A stretch of 64,000 nt of DNA from GCA-2718815 sp963578105 (GTDB taxonomy: Bacteria > Planctomycetota > Planctomycetia > Pirellulales > Pirellulaceae), in assembly GCA_963578105.1 (NCBI GenBank), contig CAUZBP010000015.1, positions 10,508-74,507 on the forward strand, read 5' to 3'. The translations under genes were made by a program, and so were the position numbers. This document shows, piece after piece, positions 36,517 through 45,066 of the stretch (its first letter is position 1; every line of letters begins with the position of its first letter). The notes beneath the pieces were generated by a model. It worked only from the letters and a program-made list of their open reading frames with translations, searched no databases and had not been told where the DNA came from.

Positions 36517-36992
36517 GAATGTCCTCTTGTTCAAAATTCCCTATTGCAGGGCCCGGGCATAATAAGCCGCCTTTTCTTGAGACGGCCGACAAGTAGACAT
36601 CATAACAAATGGTGCCGCGCTGCGTTCGGGGTTCCTAACCGGACCCGGCCCCGGTCTCCAGCAGCAATTAGCCCAGATGCGATCGAGACCCGAACAGGGG
36701 CCGGTCCATCTGGACAGGAACGTACCCGGTCAAGGTCTCCGGACATTTCACGTTGGATCGCGGTTGGCCCTCGTTCCGTTCGTTTTTCCGGGAACCAAAT
36801 GATAGTTTTGGAAAAAATGATTCTGCCCGTATTTCTTGGGTGCCTGAATGTATGTTCCCTAACCTGGAAAGATCAAAACGGGTCGAGTGTCGCCTCACCG
36901 GAAGGTGGCGGTTCACCGGCTTGCATCGACGTGCCATGTAATTCAGTCTGATAAGATCTCCGGATTACGTTATAATGGTCGACAGGTGAAAG
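36517..36992. other. 476-bp divergent spacer
   Basis: Only short unconvincing frames occur here. TATAAT at 36971-36976 lies too close to the DUF1501 start to be its promoter with a normal leader. AGGTGAA at about 36984-36990 is the ribosome binding site of that gene. Confidence 0.5.
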
Positions 36993-38402
36993 ATGAACTC
37001 AAACGATGTAAAAAATCTATCCACCCGTCGGCAATGGCTGACAACAGCCGGTGGTGGTGCCGGCGCGCTCGCATTGGCCTCCCTGTTGCAACACGACGGC
37101 GTGGCAGCACCTGGGCTGCATCCACCACATTCCACGCCCAGGGCAAAACGTGTGATCTGGCTCTTTATGCACGGCGGCCCGAGTCACATGGACTTGTTTG
37201 ATCCAAAGCCCGACTTGATCAAGCATTCCGGGAAACCCCTGCCCGAAAGCTTCGGGACCGTCGCGACCCGGCGCAATGTCGCCAAAAATCCGTTGCTCGG
37301 TCCCATCAAACCATTTAAGCCAAGGGGCCAATCAGGTCTGGAAATCAGCGATTTCTTTCCACGTCTTTCCGAGTGTGCCGACGACTTGTTTGTTGTACGC
37401 AGCATGCATGGTGACAGCGTGAATCACCCGCAATCGGTTTACCAGGTCAACACCGGTAGTGTTCTTATGGGTCGCCCGAGCGTCGGCAGTTGGACTGCCT
37501 ACGGACTGGGAACGGAAAACCAAGATATGCCTGCGTTTGTCGTCCTGCCCGATCCGGCGGGTGGCTTGAAGGGTGGACCACCGGCATGGGGTAGCGGTTT
37601 TTTACCGGCCTCCTACCAGGGCGTGACCATGCGAGCGGGGAGGAATCCCATCCTGGATCTGAAACCGCAAAACAAGATTTCCAAACAGCAGCAGAGGAAA
37701 CTCCTCGACTTGGCACAGAAGTTCAATCACGAGCACCTGAAAAAAAGGAATCACGACGATGACCTCGTTGCTCGTATCAAGGCCTATGAACTTGCATTCC
37801 GAATGCAATCCGCAGCACCTGCACTGGTTGACATCCGTCAGGAAACGGTGGCGACTCACAAGCTCTACGGGTTGCACGATGAGAAAACCCGTGAGTTTGG
37901 TGAGCGTTGCCTGCTCGCACGTCGCATGGTCGAGAGCGGGGTCCGTTTCGTTCAGGTTTATTCAGGTGGTACCGAGGGATGGGACGCACACCAAGACGTT
38001 CAGAAGAACCATGGTGACCTGTGTGCAAAAACAGATCAACCTATTGCCGGATTACTCCGTGATTTGAAGCAGCGTGGCTTACTCGACGATACGCTCGTGG
38101 TATGGGGTGGCGAATTTGGCCGCATGCCGATGAGTGAACAGGGTGTAGGACGCGATCACAATCCCTGGGGATACAGTTACTGGCTTGCCGGTGCGGGGAT
38201 CCAGGGAGGTCGAGCTTATGGTGCAACGGATCCAATCGGTCTTCGAGCTGCCGAAGACAAGGTGCATGTTCGCGACATGCATGCGACGATACTCCACCTG
38301 CTAGGAGTGGATCACGCATTACTGAGCTTCTTCCACAACGGGCTGGATGAACGCCTGACCGGTCCGGGCGAAGCGCATGTCATTCCCGATATCGCTGGTT
38401 GA
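36993..38402 (+). CDS. DUF1501 family protein (Tat-exported)
   Basis: A 469-residue planctomycete DUF1501 protein. A Tat-like signal (STRRQWLTTAGGGAGALALASLL) is followed by VIWLFMHGGPSHMDLFDPKP, the standard opening of this sulfatase/alkaline-phosphatase-like family. Later conserved parts are present: GGTEGWDAHQ, VVWGGEFGRMP, GRDHNPWGYSYWLAG and KVHVRDMHATILHLLGVDH. The biochemical role is unknown; it is generally paired with PSCyt2/PSD1 proteins, here the very next gene (14 bp later). AGGTGAA precedes the ATG. Confidence 0.93.
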   Translation: MNSNDVKNLSTRRQWLTTAGGGAGALALASLLQHDGVAAPGLHPPHSTPRAKRVIWLFMHGGPSHMDLFDPKPDLIKHSGKPLPESFGTVATRRNVAKNPLLGPIKPFKPRGQSGLEISDFFPRLSECADDLFVVRSMHGDSVNHPQSVYQVNTGSVLMGRPSVGSWTAYGLGTENQDMPAFVVLPDPAGGLKGGPPAWGSGFLPASYQGVTMRAGRNPILDLKPQNKISKQQQRKLLDLAQKFNHEHLKKRNHDDDLVARIKAYELAFRMQSAAPALVDIRQETVATHKLYGLHDEKTREFGERCLLARRMVESGVRFVQVYSGGTEGWDAHQDVQKNHGDLCAKTDQPIAGLLRDLKQRGLLDDTLVVWGGEFGRMPMSEQGVGRDHNPWGYSYWLAGAGIQGGRAYGATDPIGLRAAEDKVHVRDMHATILHLLGVDHALLSFFHNGLDERLTGPGEAHVIPDIAG

Positions 38403-38416
38403 CGGCAGGTGACGCT

Positions 38417-40354
38417 ATGCGGAATCACAAAGTTTTTTTTGGATTCTCTGCCATCTGCTGGTTGGTGATCGGTTTCGCAGAATTACCCCGATTTAGTTAT
38501 GCTGAAACGTCTGAGACTCTCGTTGAGCCCGAAATCCGCAGGACGGATCGTGATCACTGGGCCTATCGACCGATCCAACGGTCGGCCGTTTCCAAGCTGG
38601 CAAGTGATGACCGTTCGCGCAACCCGATTGATCGGTTCATTCTCAAAACCATCAACGAGCGCCAGCTGATCCCACAGGGCCAGGCTGATCGAGTTACCTT
38701 GATTCGTCGTTTGTCCTTTGGTATCCGTGGGCTTCCCCCAACCGCAGCTGAAATTGAACAGTTTGTTTCCAGTCCGGCACCGGATGCGTATCAACAACTC
38801 GCCGACCGGATGCTTTCGTCGTTTCATTATGGAGAACACTGGGGTCAGCACTGGCTGGACCTGGCACGTTTTGCTGATACCGATGGATTTGAATTTGACA
38901 AGGAGCGAGCCGACGCATGGAAGTACCGTGACTGGGTGATCCAGGCACTGAACGACGACATGCCCTATGACCGGTTTGTTGCTTTTCAATTGGCCGGAGA
39001 TGAACTGGAACCAGTCAATGAGCGGGCACGAGTTGCGACGGTCTTTTGCTTGTCAGGCCCCGATATGCCGGACATCAATTCACAGGAACAACGTCGGCAA
39101 AACGTGTTGAATGAATTGACCGGTACGGTCGGCAGTGTGTTGCTCGGCCTGCAAATTGGATGTGCACAGTGCCACGACCACAAGTTTGACCCAATCAGCC
39201 AGGCGGACTTCTATCGCTTGCGAGCGGTTTTCGAGCGGGCAGTCCACGTCACGAGAAACAAGTCACTTAACGTACTCCAGGAGAAAGAAGGGCAACTCAC
39301 CAAGAGTTACCTCATGATCCGTGGTGACTGGCGGCGTCAGGGGCCTGAGATTCAGCCCGGTTTTCCCCGCATCGCGAACCCGGGGAATCTGCCCTTTACT
39401 GTCGATTCATCCATCAAGACAAGTGGGCGCCGGACAGCCCTGGCTGACTGGATCACGCACCCGGAGAACCCGCTGACTGCTCGTGTCATCGTCAATCGAC
39501 TCTGGCAGTATCACTTTGGTACAGGCCTGGTACCCAGCACCAGCGATTTCGGTATTGGTCACTCTCCGTCGCACCCGGAATTGCTTGATTGGCTGGCGCT
39601 GGAGTTGATTCAAAATGCCTGGAGCCTGAAGCACATCCACCGCGTCATTGTGAATTCCGCGACGTATCGACAAAAGAGTCTGGCACATGGTGAAGTTCCA
39701 CAGGATCCGGAAAACACCTGGTTGTCATATTTTTCACGTCGTCGTTTATCGGGTGAGGCGATTCGTGATGCCATGTTGGCAGCCTCCGGTTCGCTTTCGA
39801 AGGAACTTGGGGGAAAGGGTGTTCACCCGCCACTCCCCGAAGCGTTGAAAGCGACGCTGATCGAGGGACAGTGGCATGTGAGTGAGCGGCTGGCCGATCA
39901 CTATCGGCGCAGCATTTACCTGTTTGCCCGTCGGAATCTTCCCTACCCGATTTTTGAAGCCTTCGACCGACCTGATGGAAACGCAAGCTGTGCCAGGCGA
40001 CTGCACTCAACGACTGCTCCGCAGTCACTGCTGATGCTCAACTCCACTCTTTCGCTGGACGCCGCACAACGTCTCGCCGGTCGTCTCCTGTCGGATCACG
40101 TGACGATCGGCGAGCAGATGTTCGAGGACCTGTTGATAAAGACCTTTGGTCGAACTCCAACCGAAAAGGAAAAAGGAACACTGCGCCAGTTTCATCAGAA
40201 TCAGACAAGGTTTTTGTTAAGTGACGAACGTGGTGATCGGGGGCTGGCCCTGCCCATTCCGTTACCAGCTGGCGTTGATCACCATGCTGCCGCTGCGCTG
40301 ACAGACATATGCCTGGCGGTGTTCAATGCGACAGAGTTCATGTACGTCGACTGA
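38417..40354 (+). CDS. PSCyt2/PSD1 (DUF1549/DUF1553) protein
   Basis: About 645 residues from ATG 38417, which has GGCAGGTGACG just upstream; an earlier TTG overlapping the DUF1501 stop is less likely. A signal peptide (VFFGFSAICWLVIGFAEL) precedes the DUF1549 domain (YRPIQRS, IDRFILKTINERQL, WLDLARFADTDGF, GCAQCHDHKFDP with a CxxCH-like motif). The PSD1 domain follows (RTALADWITHPENPLTARVIVNRLWQYHFG, split here only for description) to the C-terminus. The usual N-terminal PSCyt1 haem domain is absent and the region linking the two domains is short. Gene order is the reverse of the common PSD1-then-DUF1501 arrangement. Confidence 0.9.
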   Translation: MRNHKVFFGFSAICWLVIGFAELPRFSYAETSETLVEPEIRRTDRDHWAYRPIQRSAVSKLASDDRSRNPIDRFILKTINERQLIPQGQADRVTLIRRLSFGIRGLPPTAAEIEQFVSSPAPDAYQQLADRMLSSFHYGEHWGQHWLDLARFADTDGFEFDKERADAWKYRDWVIQALNDDMPYDRFVAFQLAGDELEPVNERARVATVFCLSGPDMPDINSQEQRRQNVLNELTGTVGSVLLGLQIGCAQCHDHKFDPISQADFYRLRAVFERAVHVTRNKSLNVLQEKEGQLTKSYLMIRGDWRRQGPEIQPGFPRIANPGNLPFTVDSSIKTSGRRTALADWITHPENPLTARVIVNRLWQYHFGTGLVPSTSDFGIGHSPSHPELLDWLALELIQNAWSLKHIHRVIVNSATYRQKSLAHGEVPQDPENTWLSYFSRRRLSGEAIRDAMLAASGSLSKELGGKGVHPPLPEALKATLIEGQWHVSERLADHYRRSIYLFARRNLPYPIFEAFDRPDGNASCARRLHSTTAPQSLLMLNSTLSLDAAQRLAGRLLSDHVTIGEQMFEDLLIKTFGRTPTEKEKGTLRQFHQNQTRFLLSDERGDRGLALPIPLPAGVDHHAAAALTDICLAVFNATEFMYVD

Positions 40355-40464
40355 CTATTCACCAAATGTTACCTGTGGAGTTGATGACTTCGTTAGTCAG
40401 TTTGCGACGATCAAGTTCGATTTGTTGTAGCCTGGGGATTTCGAGGTGGTGGGAGTTGAGGTCC

Positions 40465-40749
40465 GGTTTTCGTGTCGTCGCGATGACCGGAAGGTGGGGC
40501 AAGCCTGGTTTCGTATTCGCTGCCGGAGATTCAATGAGGACTTTCGCGATGGAAAACGCTGTCACGCCGGCAGATCTTTCCGCAGTTATCCATGGTCAAT
40601 GCCGTAGGAACTGGGCGACAGAAATCCAGGACTCGATGGAGCGGCCGACCGAAAATATGTTTGTAGACAAGATGCCTTTCATCGACGGTCACGTAAGCCG
40701 TGTGCTTGTGTGGAGTCGATACTCAGGTGATGCCCCGGCGCAATTTTAG
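40465..40749 (+). pseudogene. possible DUF1501 C-terminal remnant
   Basis: Downstream of the PSCyt2/PSD1 gene, a frame reads GKPGFVFAAGD, MENAVTPADLSAVIHG, then ATEIQDSMERPT and stop. NAVTPADLSAVI corresponds in position and style to DKVHVRDMHATI near the end of DUF1501 proteins, after a glycine-rich turn. The preceding 95% of such a gene is missing. A DUF1501 gene is commonly found exactly here, after PSD1, which supports the idea, but the match is short. Confidence 0.4.
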
Positions 40750-40754
40750 AGACC

Positions 40755-41912
40755 ATGGAACGTCCTGCTTCACACGACAGGGAAAACGCAAGGCAACGCC
40801 GATGCTATCGGTGCTTTCGACCAATGCGGCTTTGTTTTTGTGACGCGATTCCACGGATTAGAAATCGCACGGATGTCTTGATTCTGCAGCACATTGGCGA
40901 ACGCTCGCATCCTTTTAATACTGCGCGGATTGTTCAGCAATCTTTGCACCGCTGTCGAGTGATTATCGATCACAACCAACAGTTTGGCACCCGGCACTTA
41001 CCCATCCAAAAGGGTGCCGGGCTACTCTACCCGACTGACAACGCTCCGAAGTTAACCGAACTGACGGAATCCGACCGGCCGCGTCAACTAGTGATTGTCG
41101 ATGGTACCTGGCACCAGGCCAAAACCATTGTCCGGGACGTGCCTCAACTGCGGTCCCTGCCCTGTTTTCGGTTGGCACCGGACGCTCCCGGGCAATATCG
41201 GATTCGCCGTGAACCCAGTGCGCAAAGCCTTTCGACGTTGGAAGCCACCGTCGCGGCGTTGCAAGTCTTGGAGCCCAACACACCTGGTCTGGATCGACTG
41301 CTCTGCGCCTTTCATCGGATGGTCAACGATCAACTTGCCAGTTCGGCAGGTCACATGGTCTGGCGGCGGCAAAAAAAGTCTCAACGGCCGCCGTATCTCC
41401 CGCATGCGATGATGCAGAACACACAGGGGTTGGTTGTTGCTTATGGTGAGGCAGCGACTCGGAAGCCCGGACAACCGAAGTCGATTGCCTCGTGGCCGGT
41501 GAGTTGGTTTGCACGGCGTCTTTCGTCCAACGAGGAATTCTCCTGCCTGCTGAGGCAGCCACAGCCGCTATCTGCCACAACGCTAAGGCACATGCGTTTG
41601 TCGAATGCAGACTTTGATGTGGCAATTTCGCCGGACGAGTTCCGTTCTCGTTGGCGGCAATTCCTTCGCCGCAACGATGTCCTGGTTGTTTACCACCCGC
41701 GTACTTACCGGCTACTGGCGCGAATCGAGGCAGACCAACCCCGTTGCTTGGTACTTAAATCGATCTGCCGGAACTGGCGGTCGGATTTTCGCTCATTAGA
41801 AGAGTTGATTGCGAAGGAAGGTCTCTGCGTACCAGAACCGGAACATCAGACCCGAACTCAGCAGCGCCTTGAAATGGCGGTCGAGTTAGTCAATCGCATT
41901 CACCGTCACTAA
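40755..41912 (+). CDS. DTW domain protein (tRNA aminocarboxypropyltransferase-like) with C-terminal extension
   Basis: A 385-residue protein. The N-terminal half is a DTW domain: CYRCFRPMRLCFCD, then LILQHIGERSHPFNTARI, the eponymous DGTWHQA, YRIRREPS and LSTLEATVAAL. Such enzymes (TapT family) transfer the aminocarboxypropyl group of SAM to uridine in tRNA. The C-terminal 190 residues (from about 195) are unusual for TapT; they contain WPVSWFARRLSSN and VVYHPRTYRLLARIE and could be an RNA-binding or unrelated domain. No strong start signal is visible; ATG 40755 is the only good choice. Confidence 0.85.
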   Translation: MERPASHDRENARQRRCYRCFRPMRLCFCDAIPRIRNRTDVLILQHIGERSHPFNTARIVQQSLHRCRVIIDHNQQFGTRHLPIQKGAGLLYPTDNAPKLTELTESDRPRQLVIVDGTWHQAKTIVRDVPQLRSLPCFRLAPDAPGQYRIRREPSAQSLSTLEATVAALQVLEPNTPGLDRLLCAFHRMVNDQLASSAGHMVWRRQKKSQRPPYLPHAMMQNTQGLVVAYGEAATRKPGQPKSIASWPVSWFARRLSSNEEFSCLLRQPQPLSATTLRHMRLSNADFDVAISPDEFRSRWRQFLRRNDVLVVYHPRTYRLLARIEADQPRCLVLKSICRNWRSDFRSLEELIAKEGLCVPEPEHQTRTQQRLEMAVELVNRIHRH

Positions 41913-41914
41913 CG

Positions 41915-41938
41915 ATGAGCATGCCGGAGCCCGCTCAT
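41915..41938. terminator. weak hairpin between convergent genes
   Basis: ATGAGC at 41915-41920 pairs with GCTCAT at 41933-41938 across a 12-base loop, in the 34-base gap between the convergent DTW and Fae-like genes. There is no U tract on either side, so a terminator role is weak. Confidence 0.28.
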
Positions 41939-41946
41939 GCCTGCAT

Positions 41947-42495
41947 TTAAAGCGTCCCATCCAGGCCTTTCTGATAGTATTTGTGAGTGATTTCTTCCTG
42001 GTGCTCCAATAACCAATCGATGGACGGTTCGTTATTCATCGCCTTATGAATGGCCTGAGCGGTTGCTTTGCGATGAATTTCAAACAGCGCCTTGTGGTCA
42101 AGATTTTCGTCGGTTGCGACGCCCGGATTAAGCCAAACGGAGCATACGATACCCAGGTCGTTCACTTTTTCTTTGGGGATATCGCCCGTGCGAACCGCGT
42201 CCAAAACTCCGTTGGCGATTGCCGCTTGAACCGTTCCCATCAGGATGTTTGTATAGGCCGTGCTCTTCACGGTGACCTTGCTCACCATCAACGTCACGGG
42301 CCGTACCTGGATGTCCGTATTCAGAATCGCAAAAACCTTAGAGTGCCCTGCGGATTGATCCCCCGTTAGAGTTGCTATCGCGGTGCCTACAGGACCGTCG
42401 AGTTCTCCAATAACGACTTCTGGTTCTGCCGCCGTGAAAGGTGGTCCGCCAGCAACCAGACTCTCGCCTGTACGTAACACGATTCGTTCACTCAT
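41947..42495 (-). CDS. formaldehyde-activating enzyme (Fae) homologue without the usual active-site histidine
   Basis: A 182-residue member of the Fae family, which joins formaldehyde to tetrahydromethanopterin. Recognisable blocks: GESLVAGG, GTAIATLTGDQSAGHSKVFAILN, IQVRPVTLMVSKVTVK, GTVQAAIANGVLDAV and AIHKAMNNEPSIDWLLEHQEE. In methylotroph Fae the first strand carries AHID with the proposed general-acid histidine; here the aligned residues 23-26 are AEPE, so the histidine is Glu24 and the loop is two residues longer. A changed or lost reaction is likely. AAGGAATA precedes the ATG. No other tetrahydromethanopterin genes are nearby. Confidence 0.82.
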   Translation of the reverse strand: MSERIVLRTGESLVAGGPPFTAAEPEVVIGELDGPVGTAIATLTGDQSAGHSKVFAILNTDIQVRPVTLMVSKVTVKSTAYTNILMGTVQAAIANGVLDAVRTGDIPKEKVNDLGIVCSVWLNPGVATDENLDHKALFEIHRKATAQAIHKAMNNEPSIDWLLEHQEEITHKYYQKGLDGTL

Positions 42496-42714
42496 CTGGG
42501 ATATTCCTTAAAAAAAGTGGGTGTGTCGATTTGCCGTGAGAATTATCAAGGATCGAAACTCACGTGACAAGTGGCGACAGGAGGGAGCGACCGTTGTCGC
42601 ACCAATCGAACATGACGATTCTATCACTTTTGACTGAACGATCGCCCCGGGCCGTGGCCGGATTAGAACAGCGGCCCGTTTTTCAGTGACTGCCTTGAAT
42701 CCGATCACCGAAAA

Positions 42715-44217
42715 TTATCCGGCCGAAAGTCCACGGTCCCAGGCATCCTGGTCGCGGTTGAAGACGGCCAGCACCGATTCGAAGGTGTCGCTGGAGATCT
42801 TCCATACCGGGTTTTCCTCAGTATGGGCCGTTGAGTGTGCGACGAGTAAACGGTACAAAAATTTGAACAGATGTCGTGGTACCCGCAGAGAACGAAGTCG
42901 GTCAATAAGATGTTGCTCGTTGACAGTGTCGTCAAAAAGATCAAGTAATTTAGGTGCGCTTCCATTTTGCACACAAGCTCTGAGTCTCGCATTGGCAACA
43001 TCGTAAAGTGCTTCACCACTCCATTCTAGGGAACGCACGAGGTTCTGCTTGTCGAGTCGGGCCCGCTGAAAAAAATCGTTTTGTTCCCGGTCGACGTAAG
43101 GAATCAGTTCGATGGGCAACATCATTTTCAGCCCCAACCCGGGCTGATTCAGAAACTTGTTATCCAGCATGGGCCACAGTAGCGACTTCATCAGTTCAGC
43201 CGAACCGTTGATCAGATGGGGTTCGTCCAAGCGATCGATCAGCACGATCATTCCTGAAAAACCAAAAGTTGCCAAAACGCCTTCAAATTTGGCTAACAGT
43301 TCGTAGCGGTCGTCGGTTCGTTCCCGCATGGGGAGTGGTTGCGCCGATAACTCATTCGACCGGAAATACATCAGGATTTTTCGCAGGGACGCCGTATTCA
43401 GTTTGCCTATGCGCACATGTTGTACGATCGAGCGGGCATACCTGTGACAGCGAAGTAGACGCCATAGCCACGGTGTCCAACCTAATGCCAGCAGGACAAC
43501 ATGAATCCAAACTTGCTGGAGCCATTGCCATTGTTGGATCAACGCCAGAGTCAGCAAAGCCATCACAGCGACCGTGCCAAGAAGGCCTCCAACCCAGGGG
43601 AGAAGAACCCCGAACGTACGAAAGCGGACTTGCCGTTTCAAGCGAAGCCAGCGTCCCAGCACGGTTTCTGCTGTGGACTGATCATAACAAGCAGCCAACA
43701 GTAACAGATCTCGTGCCTGATGACGGTCCAAGCGGGATAAAACAGTTGCGTCCACAGGGCAGGGGGTCTTTTGATGAGAAAAAGGGGTTTCCAGAATTCG
43801 ATCGACGAGTCCGGTAACTCCCGTACTTAAAATAGAGTCCATGTGATCCCAAAGTTTCCACTCCTGTAACACGCGATCAACCCGTTGTCGGCGCTTTGGA
43901 AGTTTTTGGCGGAAGTGATCAAGGAATGGATTGAAATCGTCGTAATGAATCACAAACAGACGAGACCCCTGATGCTGCCGATTGTATTCCTCCAAGTGCT
44001 TGGCAATCTGAAGACGCATGGCAGTTTTTCCAGCACCCTTCTCACCAAACACAATGGCAGTTGCCGGCTCCTCCGGGTTGCCGTAGATCTTATCCCAGGT
44101 GGGATGGTAGGTGCTGTCGATACAATGATCCTTGAACACAGGATCGGTTTGGGCATCTTCTTCAGCAAATGGATTTTTACAGATGCCGTGGCGCTTTAGG
44201 AAATCCTGAATTTTCAT
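42715..44217 (-). CDS. KAP-like P-loop NTPase with membrane segments
   Basis: A 500-residue NTPase. Walker A is GEKGAGKT at 58-65; after about 150 residues there are two adjacent membrane helices (roughly 203-232 and 236-252), inserted inside the NTPase region; Walker B-like MIVLIDRLDEP follows near 320. Membrane helices inside a P-loop domain are the hallmark of the KAP family, members of which occur in signalling and phage-defence settings. The N-terminal FLKRHGICKNPFAEEDAQTD is probably regulatory. No partner gene is apparent: Fae-like and a small secreted protein flank it. Its start lacks a clear ribosome binding site. Confidence 0.72.
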   Translation of the reverse strand: MKIQDFLKRHGICKNPFAEEDAQTDPVFKDHCIDSTYHPTWDKIYGNPEEPATAIVFGEKGAGKTAMRLQIAKHLEEYNRQHQGSRLFVIHYDDFNPFLDHFRQKLPKRRQRVDRVLQEWKLWDHMDSILSTGVTGLVDRILETPFSHQKTPCPVDATVLSRLDRHQARDLLLLAACYDQSTAETVLGRWLRLKRQVRFRTFGVLLPWVGGLLGTVAVMALLTLALIQQWQWLQQVWIHVVLLALGWTPWLWRLLRCHRYARSIVQHVRIGKLNTASLRKILMYFRSNELSAQPLPMRERTDDRYELLAKFEGVLATFGFSGMIVLIDRLDEPHLINGSAELMKSLLWPMLDNKFLNQPGLGLKMMLPIELIPYVDREQNDFFQRARLDKQNLVRSLEWSGEALYDVANARLRACVQNGSAPKLLDLFDDTVNEQHLIDRLRSLRVPRHLFKFLYRLLVAHSTAHTEENPVWKISSDTFESVLAVFNRDQDAWDRGLSAG

Positions 44218-44478
44218 GGTGGTCGCTTGGTCTATCGGGGTTGGGATACCGAGTGGCGTTAACGACTCGCTGCGGGATCAGTTCCGGGCAGCGCTGGCCC
44301 GCGAACTGGATAATCACTACTCTCGCTTCGATGCCTGGGACTGATACAAATCTTGTTCCAGGAAGACAATCACCAAACAAGTATAGCCCTCCGCCGAGAG
44401 TCGAAGGACAGCAATGGGGGTTCCCAATGGATTGCCGTTGGTCCCCCTCGGACGACCGAACTGACGGGTGGGGAGAGA

Positions 44479-45066
44479 TTACTCCGCAATTTCCAGGCTT
44501 TCCAGCATCTTCATGAAGTGCTTCTCATTGGCAGCGACTGTCGCTTGCGGGCCATAAAACTTACAAAAGTAGAAGGTCTGGCCCAACTTTGCTGTTTCAA
44601 TGATGGCCCCCAACATTCGATAGCCTTCCCGTAATGTTGCCGGAGCAAAAGGGCCTCGGCGGTCCTGGTAGGTCCCTGAAATGTCCACAAGATGGATGGT
44701 GTTCCCACCGGTCTTCAAACGTTGAGCTACGTCGCCGTCTGCGTCTTTTTTAGGACGTGCATCACGAAATTGTCCCAACCAACGATTAACGTTTTGTTGA
44801 AGACTGCCACCCGCTGCCATCACGGTCAGGCGACCATCACGTTGGTCGTCCTCAACTTTGGGAATTGAAAATTCTAATTCGATAATTTTCACCCGCGGTT
44901 GTTTGCGAACCCAGGTGACAGGTACTTTCATTTGAATACGGTCGTCAGCCAGGGCGACGGCGACCAGTTCTTCGCTGGCCGCTCCTGACGTGTAAGTGGT
45001 GACATCGAGAACTGTTCCCACGACAAGGAACATGAAAAATTTACGCCTGATAGGACTTGTCCACAT
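44479..45066 (-). CDS. exported hypothetical protein overlapping the GYF gene
   Basis: About 195 residues from ATG 45066 (MWTSPIRRKFF), which opens a signal peptide ending near SGAAS; a much longer upstream extension in this frame overlaps the GYF gene and looks non-coding. The mature part is a beta/alpha domain with VPVTWVRKQPRVKIIELEFSIP, a GGNTIHLVDISGTY strand and a helical end FMKMLESLEIAE. The family is not recognised; there is no cofactor motif. The first 139 bases overlap the end of the GYF frame in another phase. Confidence 0.6.
   Translation of the reverse strand: MWTSPIRRKFFMFLVVGTVLDVTTYTSGAASEELVAVALADDRIQMKVPVTWVRKQPRVKIIELEFSIPKVEDDQRDGRLTVMAAGGSLQQNVNRWLGQFRDARPKKDADGDVAQRLKTGGNTIHLVDISGTYQDRRGPFAPATLREGYRMLGAIIETAKLGQTFYFCKFYGPQATVAANEKHFMKMLESLEIAE

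Noticed and set aside
36971..36976. TATAAT as promoter of the DUF1501 gene.
   Set aside because: The start site would fall on the Shine-Dalgarno and no -35 element lies at a proper distance.
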